Below are positions 1-6,699 of a stretch of DNA of 9,224 nt, one piece after another. Location: positions 1 to 9,224 of the forward strand of contig JANJWE010000173.1 in the NCBI GenBank assembly GCA_024709705.1, given 5' to 3'. The notes beneath the pieces are model-generated. The model was not told where the DNA came from, searched no databases, and saw only the letters and a list, made by a program, of their open reading frames with translations. This DNA comes from Flavobacterium sp. Its GTDB lineage: Bacteria; Bacteroidota; Bacteroidia; Flavobacteriales; Flavobacteriaceae. Position numbers and translations under genes: made by a program. The first letter of the stretch is position 1. Every line of letters begins with the position of its first letter.

Positions 1-122
1 GGAGAATTATCATCAACCACCAATATATGAAAAGGCATATCCAAATTGAATACGGCTCTGATTATGGCTTCAATATTTTCTATTTCATTGTAAGTAGGAA
101 TTACAACTAATCCGTGATTCAT
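1..122 (-). CDS. Glycosyltransferase family 2, polyprenol-phosphate mannose synthase type (N-terminal fragment)
   Basis: Only the first 41 codons are in the window; the gene runs off the left edge. The fragment starts at an ATG (120-122) and shows the opening of a GT-A fold: a first strand followed by [16 protein letters not shown] (residues 6-21) and then ILVVDDNSP at the cut end (33-41). The PTYNE and VVDDNSP blocks are typical of dolichol- or polyprenol-phosphate mannosyltransferases, which move a sugar from a nucleotide donor (usually GDP-mannose) to a membrane polyprenol phosphate at the cytoplasmic face. The catalytic and C-terminal parts are missing, so the sugar and acceptor cannot be judged. 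It diverges from the DUF4271 gene and has a perfect TAnnTTTG element 18 nt upstream of its start. GT2 membership is close to certain; the polyprenol-phosphate subtype is probable. Confidence 0.85.
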   Translation of the reverse strand, partial: MNHGLVVIPTYNEIENIEAIIRAVFNLDMPFHILVVDDNS

Positions 123-140
123 AAAAAAACAATTTCACAA

Positions 141-148
141 CAAAAGTA
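141..148 (-). promoter_or_regulatory. Bacteroidetes -7 promoter element for the glycosyltransferase gene
   Basis: On the minus strand this reads TACTTTTG, a perfect match to the Bacteroidetes primary-sigma -7 consensus TAnnTTTG. It sits 18 nt upstream of the glycosyltransferase ATG. No TTTG is visible at the expected -33 distance, so the call rests on the -7 box and its position. Confidence 0.5.
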
Positions 149-209
149 AACTTTTTATAAATGTTGCATCATAATAAAATTATAATATACACGAATCTAT
201 AAAAATTGG

Positions 210-217
210 TACTTTTA
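210..217 (+). promoter_or_regulatory. Weak -7 promoter candidate for DUF4271-hemD
   Basis: TACTTTTA matches TAnnTTTG at 7 of 8 defined or free positions and ends only 10 nt before the ATG at 228. If real, the transcript would have a leader of just a few bases. No TTTG is found at the -33 distance, so this is tentative. Confidence 0.25.
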
Positions 218-227
218 CATCGCGATT

Positions 228-890
228 ATGGATTACATTTTAGAACCCAGAATAATAGAAAGTAAAGATTGGGCAACAGTATTGTTTGTTCTATGTTTGG
301 TATTGGTTGTTGTAACCAAAACTTTTTTTGAAGCTCGCTTTAGTGAATTCATCCGATTAATTGTTACCGATAAGTATATAAAAATTTACAAAGATCCTTC
401 TCACATTATGAGTTGGTTTACCATTTCACTTTTTGTAGTTCAATTGATATCTTTTAGTTTTTTTATATTGATTCTTTTAGATTTCATAGGCTTGGGATCA
501 AAAACGGATGGAATTAAATTCATCCAAATCATAACTTTACTGGGCGTATTTGTTCTCTCAAAATATCTGATAGAAAAAATAATTGCCACATCCTTTAACA
601 TTGAAGATTTTACGGAGCAATTCAACCTTCAAAAAGTAAGTTACAGAACGCTTTTAGGATTAATATTGTTACCCATTAATGTTTTACTTTATTACAATTC
701 CTTTTCTTCAGAAATATTACTCTATGGAATTTTAGCTTTTGTACTGATTTTTAACGGATTTACTTATCTCTTGTCATTAAAATCGTATCAAAATTTACTA
801 TTTAGTAAGTTGTTTTATTTTATTTTGTATCTTTGTGCCCTTGAAATAGCACCCTATTTCTTTATGTATTATTGGTTTACCAAACGATAG
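228..890 (+). CDS. DUF4271 integral membrane protein
   Basis: A 220-residue protein made almost entirely of membrane segments. Hydrophobic stretches lie at about residues 14-34, 63-86, 97-119, 139-156, 163-184 and 193-216, so about six helices are likely. Length, topology and the C-terminal block with ALEIAPYFFMYYW (204-216) resemble the Bacteroidetes DUF4271 family, whose biochemical role is unknown to me. The gene begins at ATG 228 and ends 19 nt before the HemD-like gene on the same strand, so the two are probably co-transcribed. I recall this pairing as common in flavobacteria. A role in tetrapyrrole metabolism would be inference from position only. Family assignment is fairly sure; function is open. 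Confidence 0.82.
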   Translation: MDYILEPRIIESKDWATVLFVLCLVLVVVTKTFFEARFSEFIRLIVTDKYIKIYKDPSHIMSWFTISLFVVQLISFSFFILILLDFIGLGSKTDGIKFIQIITLLGVFVLSKYLIEKIIATSFNIEDFTEQFNLQKVSYRTLLGLILLPINVLLYYNSFSSEILLYGILAFVLIFNGFTYLLSLKSYQNLLFSKLFYFILYLCALEIAPYFFMYYWFTKR

Positions 891-909
891 TGTTTACAAC
901 AATTCCGAT

Positions 910-1659
910 ATGAAAGTGAAAACAATTTTGGTGTCGCAACCAGAACCAAAAGTAGAAAATTCTCCTTACTTTGAGCTTGTACAGAAGCATAAAGTAAAAA
1001 TCGATTTCAGACCCTTTATTCATGTCGAAGGTGTTCCCGTTAAAGAAATAAGATCACAAAAAATAGATTTAAATCATTTTACCGCCATTATACTTACCAG
1101 TAAAAATGCGGTTGATCATTTCTTTAGAGTAGCAGAAGAAATGCGATATAAAGTACCCGAAGACCTTAAATATTTTTGCCAATCTGAAGCAGTAGCTTAT
1201 TATTTGCAGAAATATGTGGTTTATCGAAAACGAAAAATATATGTGGGTCAAAAAGATTTTGTAGATCTTTCACCGTTGATAAAAAAATACAAAGACGAAA
1301 AATTTTTATTACCCGCTTCTGATCAATTAAATTTTGATGTCCCGCAAACTTTAAACAATTTAAAGGTAGATTGGACTCAAGGAATTTTTTACCGAACTGT
1401 AATGAGCGATTTGTCTGATTTAGCAGATGTTTATTATGACGTTCTCGCATTTTTTAGCCCAACCGGAATTAAATCCTTGTTTAAGAATTTCCCCGATTTT
1501 CAACAAAACAATACCCGTATAGCTGTTTTTGGCAGCACTACTCAAAAAGAAGCTTTAGAGCATGGTTTGCGTGTAGATATTATGGCTCCATCTCCAGAAG
1601 CTCCATCTATGACAATGGCTTTGGAGAAATATATTGCCAAAAACAACAAAGACAAATAA
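910..1659 (+). CDS. hemD: Uroporphyrinogen-III synthase-like protein (HemD family)
   Basis: A 249-residue cytosolic protein with the two-lobed HemD pattern. HemD enzymes close hydroxymethylbilane with inversion of ring D to give uroporphyrinogen III, the branch point for heme, siroheme and cobalamin. The first lobe begins TILVSQPEP (5-13) and carries the IILTSKNAVDHFF block (60-72). The second has DVLAFFSPTGIKSLF (177-191), then RIAVFGSTTQKEALEHGL (203-220) and a final helix after the PEAPS segment (229-233), which is the usual order of family motifs. The length fits the family average of about 250. HemD sequences are poorly conserved, so the call rests on these blocks rather than on a catalytic residue. 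It follows DUF4271 after 19 nt and ends at a strong hairpin. No other heme gene is in the window. Confidence 0.85.
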   Translation: MKVKTILVSQPEPKVENSPYFELVQKHKVKIDFRPFIHVEGVPVKEIRSQKIDLNHFTAIILTSKNAVDHFFRVAEEMRYKVPEDLKYFCQSEAVAYYLQKYVVYRKRKIYVGQKDFVDLSPLIKKYKDEKFLLPASDQLNFDVPQTLNNLKVDWTQGIFYRTVMSDLSDLADVYYDVLAFFSPTGIKSLFKNFPDFQQNNTRIAVFGSTTQKEALEHGLRVDIMAPSPEAPSMTMALEKYIAKNNKDK

Positions 1660-1681
1660 TTTTTGAATTAGTATATAATTA

Positions 1682-1713
1682 AAAAGAGTCCCTCAAAAAC
1701 GTGGGACTCTTTT
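1682..1713. terminator. Bidirectional intrinsic terminator between hemD and pckA
   Basis: A perfect 11-bp stem pairs AAAAGAGTCCC (1682-1692) with GGGACTCTTTT (1703-1713) around a 10-nt loop. The arms begin and end in A4/T4, giving a short U run in either direction. It lies 22 nt after the hemD stop and 23 nt after the pckA stop on the opposite strand, so it can end both convergent transcripts. Confidence 0.88.
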
Positions 1714-1736
1714 CGTTTGGTTAGTTAGTAAGAAAA

Positions 1737-3362
1737 TTATAATTGAGGTCCGGACTTTACTAAATTCAGCCCTTCTTCATTATCTGTGTATTGAACGAAA
1801 TTTTTAATAAACAAACCGGCCAAATTAGTAGCTTTTGCTGTCCACTCTTCCGCATTGGAATAGGTATTTCTAGGATCTAATATTTCGGAAGCTACATCAT
1901 GTAAAGCTGTTGGTACTTCAAAATTAAAAATAGGAATAATTTGAGTTTCAGCTTTTTCGATTGAACCGTCTAAAATAGCATCAATAATAGCTCTTGTATC
2001 TTTGATTGAAATACGCTTCCCAGTTCCATTCCAACCCGTGTTAACCATATAGGCCGTTGCGTTGTGTTGCTCCATCTTTTTTACCAATTCCTCACCATAT
2101 TTGGTAGGATGTAAAGACAAGAAGGCTTTACCAAAACACGCTGAAAAGGTAGGTTGTGGCTCTGTAACTCCTCTTTCTGTTCCGGCCAATTTAGCCGTAA
2201 ATCCGGAAAGGAAATAATATTTGGTTTGCTCAGGAGTTAATTTTGAAACCGGTGGCATCACTCCAAAAGCATCCGCCGTTAAGAATATCACTTTGGTAGC
2301 ATGACCTGCTTTTGAAACCGGTTTTACAATGTTTTGAATATGATAAATAGGGTAAGAAACACGCGTGTTTTGGGTAACAGAACCATCTTTGAAATCAATT
2401 TTACCTTGGGCATCTAAAGTTACATTTTCTAATAAGGCGTCCTTTTTGATAGCCCCGTAAATGTCTGGCTCGTTTTCTTTACTTAGATCAATTGTTTTGG
2501 CATAGCAGCCTCCCTCAAAGTTAAAAACGCCCTCATCATCCCAACCGTGTTCATCATCACCAATCAGTTCTCTTTTCGGATCGGTTGACAAAGTAGTTTT
2601 TCCGGTTCCTGACAAGCCAAAGAAAACAGCTACATCTCCATCCTTCCCTTTGTTTGCCGAGCAGTGCATAGAAGCAATTCCTTGCAGAGGCAAGTAGTAG
2701 TTCATCATTGAAAAGAGTCCTTTTTTCATTTCTCCACCATACCATGTACCGCCTATAATTTGAACTTTTTCGGTTAAATTGAAAGCAATGTATACTTCTG
2801 AATTTAATCCGTGAGCAGCAAAATCTTTAAAGGAAGTTTTGGAGCCATTCATAACCACAAAATCGGGTTCTCCAAAGTTCTCCAATTCTTGTTCTGTTGG
2901 ACGTATGAACATGTTTTTTACAAAATGTGCCTGCCAAGCCACTTCCATTATAAAACGAACCTTCAAACGTGTATTCTCATTGGCACCACAAAACGCATCC
3001 ACCACAAACAATCTCTTCCCTGAAAGTTGACTTACAGTTGTTTCCTTCAAAGCGTTCCAAGTCGTTTGTGAAATAGGCTTATTGTCATTAGGAGCTTTTG
3101 GAGAATTCCACCAAATGGTATCTCTTGTCACATCATCTTCTACAATATATTTGTCTTTGGGAGATCTTCCAGTAAACTCACCCGTCATGACATTAACGGC
3201 TCCCAGCTCTGAAAGCTGTCCTTTTTCATAACCTTCCAAATGAGAACTTAGTTCTTCATTGTACAAAAATTCAAAAGAGGGGTTGTATATTATTTCTTGG
3301 GTATTTTTGATTCCGTATTTTTCTAACGAAATCGTTTTCGTAAATGGGGTGTAAGTCTCCAT
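1737..3362 (-). CDS. pckA: Phosphoenolpyruvate carboxykinase (ATP)
   Basis: Catalyses oxaloacetate + ATP to PEP + CO2 + ADP, the entry step of gluconeogenesis; in some bacteria it also runs in reverse. Numbered from ATG 3362 (541 aa, normal for the ATP-dependent class), it shows [11 protein letters not shown] (64-74), the oxaloacetate/metal-site segment [12 protein letters not shown] (204-215), the P-loop [11 protein letters not shown] (249-259) and the metal-binding [17 protein letters not shown] (269-285). The C-terminal half keeps [18 protein letters not shown] and the block from [13 protein letters not shown]. The frame extends upstream to a TTG at 3398, but that TTG lies inside a perfect TAnnTTTG promoter box, so the ATG at 3362 ([10 protein letters not shown]) is preferred. 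It ends at the terminator shared with hemD. No key residue appears missing. Confidence 0.97.
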   Translation of the reverse strand: METYTPFTKTISLEKYGIKNTQEIIYNPSFEFLYNEELSSHLEGYEKGQLSELGAVNVMTGEFTGRSPKDKYIVEDDVTRDTIWWNSPKAPNDNKPISQTTWNALKETTVSQLSGKRLFVVDAFCGANENTRLKVRFIMEVAWQAHFVKNMFIRPTEQELENFGEPDFVVMNGSKTSFKDFAAHGLNSEVYIAFNLTEKVQIIGGTWYGGEMKKGLFSMMNYYLPLQGIASMHCSANKGKDGDVAVFFGLSGTGKTTLSTDPKRELIGDDEHGWDDEGVFNFEGGCYAKTIDLSKENEPDIYGAIKKDALLENVTLDAQGKIDFKDGSVTQNTRVSYPIYHIQNIVKPVSKAGHATKVIFLTADAFGVMPPVSKLTPEQTKYYFLSGFTAKLAGTERGVTEPQPTFSACFGKAFLSLHPTKYGEELVKKMEQHNATAYMVNTGWNGTGKRISIKDTRAIIDAILDGSIEKAETQIIPIFNFEVPTALHDVASEILDPRNTYSNAEEWTAKATNLAGLFIKNFVQYTDNEEGLNLVKSGPQL

Positions 3363-3395
3363 AAATTTACCGTTTAGTTGTGTTTTAATATTTGG

Positions 3396-3403
3396 CAAAA
3401 GTA
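3396..3403 (-). promoter_or_regulatory. -7 promoter element for pckA
   Basis: The minus strand reads TACTTTTG, a perfect TAnnTTTG, 33 nt upstream of the preferred pckA ATG. The upstream alternative start (TTG, 3396-3398) is the last three bases of this box, which argues against the longer protein. No clear TTTG stands at the -33 position. Confidence 0.6.
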
Positions 3404-3440
3404 AAAATTAATTCTGAATCATTGCCGTTTTAAAATATTT

Positions 3441-3827
3441 TTATCCTTTTTGTTTAAAAAAATTTAAAAACAAAAGAAACCAAGACCCAATTAATAAGAA
3501 TCCTCCAATAGGAGTTACAGGTCCTAAGAACGAAAAATCAATGCCAATTACCTGAGAAAGTGCCAACAAGTAAATAGACCCCGAAAACAGAACAACTCCC
3601 AAAATAACACCCCAAGAAATATACTTTTGTGCGGCTTCAGAAATTCCTGCATATTTACCTATAAAAAGTAAAAAAAGTGCGTGATACATTTGATAGCGAA
3701 CCCCTACTTCAAAACTTTGCAATTGAGACTCGGTTAAAACCGATTTTAAAGCATGTGCCCCAAAAGCTCCAAAAATTATAGAAGTTAAACCCAGGAAGAG
3801 TCCTATTAATACAATCTTATCTTTCAT
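3441..3827 (-). CDS. DUF423 family small membrane protein
   Basis: A 128-residue protein with four predicted membrane segments at about residues 4-26, 45-61, 70-90 and 101-124. The N-terminal FGAFGAHALK (19-28), the RYQMYHALFLL segment (44-54), FSGSIYLLAL (81-90) and GPVTPIGGFLLIGSW (102-116) are hallmark blocks of the DUF423 family (related to YwdK of Bacillus), found in many bacteria. The family's function is unknown to me. The start is ATG 3827; length is normal. It lies upstream of pckA on the same strand with 78 nt between them, but pckA has its own promoter box in the gap. No hairpin terminator follows it, so read-through into pckA is possible. Confidence 0.88.
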   Translation of the reverse strand: MKDKIVLIGLFLGLTSIIFGAFGAHALKSVLTESQLQSFEVGVRYQMYHALFLLFIGKYAGISEAAQKYISWGVILGVVLFSGSIYLLALSQVIGIDFSFLGPVTPIGGFLLIGSWFLLFLNFFKQKG

Positions 3828-3845
3828 TTTTTGTATTTAAAAAAA

Positions 3846-3853
3846 CAAAGCTA
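3846..3853 (-). promoter_or_regulatory. -7 promoter element for the DUF423 gene
   Basis: The minus strand reads TAGCTTTG, a perfect TAnnTTTG, 18 nt upstream of the DUF423 ATG. A weak TTGA lies about 23 nt further upstream. The box stands back to back with the promoter of the divergent saccharopine-dehydrogenase-like gene. Confidence 0.5.
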
Positions 3854-3895
3854 CAGATTTAATTACAAATCATCAATCGAATTAACACAGTTAAA

Positions 3896-3927
3896 TTTGT
3901 TAGAAATATAACATTTCATTACTTTCG
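3896..3927 (+). promoter_or_regulatory. Two-part promoter of the saccharopine-dehydrogenase-like gene
   Basis: TTTG at 3896-3899 and TACTTTCG at 3920-3927 are separated by 20 nt, the spacing expected for the Bacteroidetes -33/-7 promoter (TTTG, about 19-21 nt, TAnnTTTG). The -7 box misses one position (C for the third T). The predicted leader is about 15 nt. This is the only promoter in the window for which I see both boxes. Confidence 0.6.
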
Positions 3928-3947
3928 TGTGATTTTTTAATACATTT

Positions 3948-5318
3948 ATGAGAACTATTCTAATTTTAGGAGCCGGTAGATCGGCATCGTCATTAATTCA
4001 ATATCTTTTAAACAAATCTACTTCTGAAAATTTGCATTTGGTTATTGCCGATTTATCTTTAGAATTAGCTCAAAAAAAGACTCAAAATCATCCCAATGCT
4101 ACTGCAATTCAACTGGACATAGCCAATATAGAAAACAGACAAAAAGAAATTCAAAAAGCATCGATAGTAATCTCAATGCTACCGGCTCATCTTCATATTG
4201 AAATTGCTTTAGATTGTATTGCTTTTCAAAAACATCTGGTTACAGCCTCCTATATAAGCCCAAAAATGCAAGAGCTCAACAATCTTGCTATCGAAAACGG
4301 ACTCATTTTTATGAATGAAATTGGGTTAGACCCAGGAATCGATCACATGAGTGCCATGAAAGTAATTGATGAAATAAGAGAAAAAGGAGGGAAAATGATT
4401 CAATTTGAGTCGTTTTGCGGTGGATTGGTGGCTCCGGAAAGCGATACCAACTTATGGAATTATAAATTTTCTTGGAATCCCAGAAATGTGGTTTTGGCAG
4501 GGCAAGGTGGGGTTTCAAAATTTATTCAAGAAGGCAAATACAAATACATTCCTTACAACAAACTTTTCCGCAGAACCGAATTCTTAGAAGTTGAGGGTTA
4601 TGGTCGTTTTGAAGGATATGCCAATCGGGATTCTCTAAAATATAGAAGTATTTATGGTTTAGATGCTATACAAACCATGTATCGAGGTACACTTAGAAGA
4701 GTGGGCTATTCGAAAGCTTGGGATATGTTGGTCCAATTAGGGATGACTGATGACAGTTATACGATGGAAAACTCAGAACATATGTCGTATCGTGACTTTA
4801 CCAACTCATTTTTAGCTTATCACCCAACCGATTCTGTTGAATTAAAATTGAGACATTATTTAAAAATAGATCAAGACGATGTCATTTGGGATAAATTTGT
4901 AGAATTGGATCTCTTTAATGCTACCAAAAAAGTAGGCATAGCCAATGCGAGTCCGGCTCAAATTCTTGAAAAAATTCTCGCTGAAAAATGGGCTCTTCAA
5001 CCAGAAGATAAAGACATGATTGTCATGTATCACAAATTTGGTTACGAAATTAACGGTGAAAAAAAACAAATTGACAGCACCATGGTTTGTATTGGAGAAG
5101 ACCAAACCTACACGGCTATGGCAAAAACAGTTGGCCTTCCTTTGGCTATGGCAACTTTACATATACTTAACGGAACTATTACTACACCAGGAGTACAACT
5201 ACCTATTCAAAAAGAAGTATACCTCCCTATTTTGAAAGAATTGGAATCCTTTGGAGTGGTGTTTCATGAGAAAAATGTACCTTATATGGGCTACAATCCT
5301 AACAACGTAGGAAGTTAA
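3948..5318 (+). CDS. Saccharopine dehydrogenase-like (saccharopine reductase) family protein
   Basis: A 456-residue oxidoreductase. The N-terminal Rossmann fold shows ILILGAGRSASSLIQYL (4-20) and an Asp at the end of the second strand (VIAD, D35), which by general rule favours NAD(H) over NADP(H). The family signature NEIGLDPGIDHMSAM (123-137) matches yeast Lys9-type saccharopine reductases, followed by the FESFCGGLVAPE block (153-164) and a Lys9-like insert. Such enzymes interconvert saccharopine with glutamate and 2-aminoadipate semialdehyde. No lysine-ketoglutarate reductase domain is fused or adjacent, so substrate and pathway direction are uncertain. The final 80 residues keep GLPLAMATLHILNG (392-405) and a TTPGVQLP segment typical of the family. 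It has its own two-part promoter, and its stop is 2 nt from that of the convergent downstream gene. Confidence 0.88.
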   Translation: MRTILILGAGRSASSLIQYLLNKSTSENLHLVIADLSLELAQKKTQNHPNATAIQLDIANIENRQKEIQKASIVISMLPAHLHIEIALDCIAFQKHLVTASYISPKMQELNNLAIENGLIFMNEIGLDPGIDHMSAMKVIDEIREKGGKMIQFESFCGGLVAPESDTNLWNYKFSWNPRNVVLAGQGGVSKFIQEGKYKYIPYNKLFRRTEFLEVEGYGRFEGYANRDSLKYRSIYGLDAIQTMYRGTLRRVGYSKAWDMLVQLGMTDDSYTMENSEHMSYRDFTNSFLAYHPTDSVELKLRHYLKIDQDDVIWDKFVELDLFNATKKVGIANASPAQILEKILAEKWALQPEDKDMIVMYHKFGYEINGEKKQIDSTMVCIGEDQTYTAMAKTVGLPLAMATLHILNGTITTPGVQLPIQKEVYLPILKELESFGVVFHEKNVPYMGYNPNNVGS

Positions 5319-5320
5319 TT

Positions 5321-5908
5321 TTATTTTGAAGTGTCCTTGTGCTTATTGATTTCGTCTTGTAGTTGACGTCCTAATTTTTGTTCTTTTTCCAAAGCTTTTT
5401 GCTTATAGGATTCAAATTCTGATTCCAATTTTGTGTAGTGTTCCACTGCATCGTTTGAGACACGTTTGGCATTGGAGAATCTAAAAACATAAACCGTTAA
5501 AAGCACTACTAAAATCAGGACTATACTCCACATCAAAAGTGAGTAATTAGATTTTGAAATGGGTTTGCCCAAGAAAGAAATGGAATCTTGAGCCAAAAGC
5601 AATTTTTGAAGTTCTTCCGATTTTACCTTTAATGAATCTTTGATTTGATTTGTCAATTGATTTTGATTTTGCAATTCTTTTTGACTTTCCTCTATTTTTA
5701 TTTTCAGACTCGCAACCGAATCCAAACTACTCCTCTTCAACATCTCCAACTCATCCCTTTTTACTACTTTATATTCCTGAAAATTATTAGACTTTTGAAA
5801 AACTGCATCAAATTGGTTGGAAAGTCTATCTTGTGCTGATGCTTTATAAATTTCTGCTTGCGGTACACACATCAAGAAAAAGAGAAAAAGAACAATTGTA
5901 AGTTTCAT
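5321..5908 (-). CDS. Hypothetical secreted/membrane coiled-coil protein
   Basis: 195 residues, function not recognised. It begins with a hydrophobic signal-like segment (3-17) and a plausible cleavage site near KASAQ (22-26). A charged, heptad-rich stretch from about 50 to 107 suggests a coiled coil. A single membrane helix follows (123-142, SLLMWSIVLILVVLLTVYVF), then RFSNAKR and a second coiled-coil stretch (154-188) rich in Glu and Lys. The likely layout is an N-terminal periplasmic coiled coil, one transmembrane helix and a cytosolic coiled coil, with positive residues after the helix fitting an inside orientation. The segment LSNQFDAVFQKSNNFQEYKV (29-48) looks like the most specific family block. 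I have an uncertain memory that flavobacterial homologues carry the name tRNA (guanine-N1)-methyltransferase; nothing here supports an enzyme of that kind. Confidence 0.8.
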   Translation of the reverse strand: MKLTIVLFLFFLMCVPQAEIYKASAQDRLSNQFDAVFQKSNNFQEYKVVKRDELEMLKRSSLDSVASLKIKIEESQKELQNQNQLTNQIKDSLKVKSEELQKLLLAQDSISFLGKPISKSNYSLLMWSIVLILVVLLTVYVFRFSNAKRVSNDAVEHYTKLESEFESYKQKALEKEQKLGRQLQDEINKHKDTSK

Positions 5909-5951
5909 AATTCGATTGATTTAGTGGATTGATTGAAAAAGAGTCAGTAAA

Positions 5952-5959
5952 CAAATTTA
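5952..5959 (-). promoter_or_regulatory. -7 promoter element for the coiled-coil membrane protein gene
   Basis: The minus strand reads TAAATTTG, a perfect TAnnTTTG, 43 nt upstream of the ATG at 5908. A TTAG lies about 24 nt further upstream, a poor match to TTTG. Confidence 0.45.
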
Positions 5960-6074
5960 ATTTTTTAATTGGTAGATTCCTAAAAAATTGAAAGATTAAC
6001 ACTCACTAATTAACCCAGACCTTACATATCAAAAGCAAAAATTAAAAAAATATTATAAATTATGCTATTTTTTC

Positions 6075-6082
6075 TATTTTTG
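6075..6082 (+). promoter_or_regulatory. -7 promoter element for the Lrp/AsnC gene
   Basis: TATTTTTG is a perfect TAnnTTTG placed 16 nt before the ATG at 6099. The surrounding DNA is very AT-rich, so a chance match is possible. Its right end lies inside one arm of the ATATCAAAA/TTTTGATAT inverted repeat (6026-6086), a position that would suit repression. Confidence 0.45.
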
Positions 6083-6098
6083 ATATAAAAATAAAAGC

Positions 6099-6569
6099 AT
6101 GAAAATCAATTCACTTCAAATTGAAATTGACGGCATAGACAAAGAAATTCTTCGCTATTTAATGGAAGATGCCCGAAAACCCGTATTGCAAATTGCACAC
6201 AAAATAGGAATTTCGGGAGCAGCCATTCATCAACGATTGAAAAAACTAGAAGAAGCTCAAGTAATATCTGGGTCTAAATTTATTATAAATCCAAAAGTTT
6301 TAGGATACAAAACCATGGCTTTTATTGGCATATATCTTGAAAAAGCATCCAGTAATTCTGAAGCTGTTAGAGAATTAAAAAAAATTCCGGAGGTCTTAGA
6401 ATGTCATTATACTACCGGAAATTGGAGTATTCTCATTAAAATTATTTGTAGAGATAACGAACATTTGATGCAACTACTCAACAAAAAAATTCAACCTATT
6501 GATGGTGTTTCCAGAACTGAAACTTTTATTTCATTGGAACAACAGATTGAAAGACAAATTCAATTGTAG
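6099..6569 (+). CDS. Lrp/AsnC family transcriptional regulator
   Basis: 156 residues, the normal length for a one-HTH, one-RAM Lrp/AsnC protein. The N-terminal block IDGIDKEILRYLMEDARKP (10-28) leads into a helix-turn-helix (about 30-52) with LQIAHKIGIS and IHQRLKKLEE, the DNA-reading helix. After the VISGSKFIINPKVLGY linker comes the ligand-binding and oligomerisation RAM domain (about 70-150), including VLECHYTTGNWSILIKI (99-115). These proteins form dimers and higher oligomers, often answer to amino acids and often control their own gene. The Asp commonly seen in the GxxD turn of the RAM domain is Ser110 here, which may change effector choice. Targets are unknown. The saccharopine-dehydrogenase-like gene lies about 0.8 kb upstream, but a link is only a guess. 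Confidence 0.93.
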   Translation: MKINSLQIEIDGIDKEILRYLMEDARKPVLQIAHKIGISGAAIHQRLKKLEEAQVISGSKFIINPKVLGYKTMAFIGIYLEKASSNSEAVRELKKIPEVLECHYTTGNWSILIKIICRDNEHLMQLLNKKIQPIDGVSRTETFISLEQQIERQIQL

Positions 6570-6604
6570 TTTCAAGTTTAAAGTTTCAGGTTTCAGGTTT
6601 CAGG
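6570..6604 (+). repeat. Five tandem heptamers (TTTCAGG type)
   Basis: Directly after the Lrp stop codon run five 7-base units: TTTCAAG, TTTAAAG and three exact TTTCAGG copies. The array starts at the first base after the stop codon and is followed by TTTTG. It has no strong self-complementarity. It could be replication slippage product or a family of intergenic repeats. Confidence 0.8.
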
Positions 6605-6656
6605 TTTTGTATAATTTTAGATTTTATAACAAGTAGGTCCTTTTTATTCAAAAAAA

Positions 6657-6680
6657 AATCCGTCACTTTCGTAACGGATT
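6657..6680. terminator. Bidirectional terminator between the Lrp gene and the zinc peptidase
   Basis: AATCCGT (6657-6663) pairs with ACGGATT (6674-6680). One mismatch (C6664/A6673) and two more pairs (AC/GT) close a TTTC tetraloop. On the minus strand the stem runs into eight or more T residues (A run at 6651-6658), an excellent terminator for the zinc peptidase. On the plus strand it is followed by CTATTTTTTG, adequate for the Lrp transcript. Confidence 0.8.
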
Positions 6681-6699
6681 CTATTTTTTGTATTTCTAA

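Noticed and set aside
1166..1450. 94-codon minus-strand open frame inside hemD
   Set aside because: It is opposite the coding hemD frame, and its composition reflects AT-rich antisense sequence rather than a gene.
2811..3030. Two plus-strand open frames of 60-70 codons opposite pckA
   Set aside because: Both are antisense shadows of highly conserved pckA codons, with no promoter or recognisable protein pattern.
5909..6098. Small RNA or short gene in the 190-nt divergent gap
   Set aside because: Only promoter boxes and low-complexity AT-rich DNA are visible; no strong hairpin with a T run or a convincing short frame.
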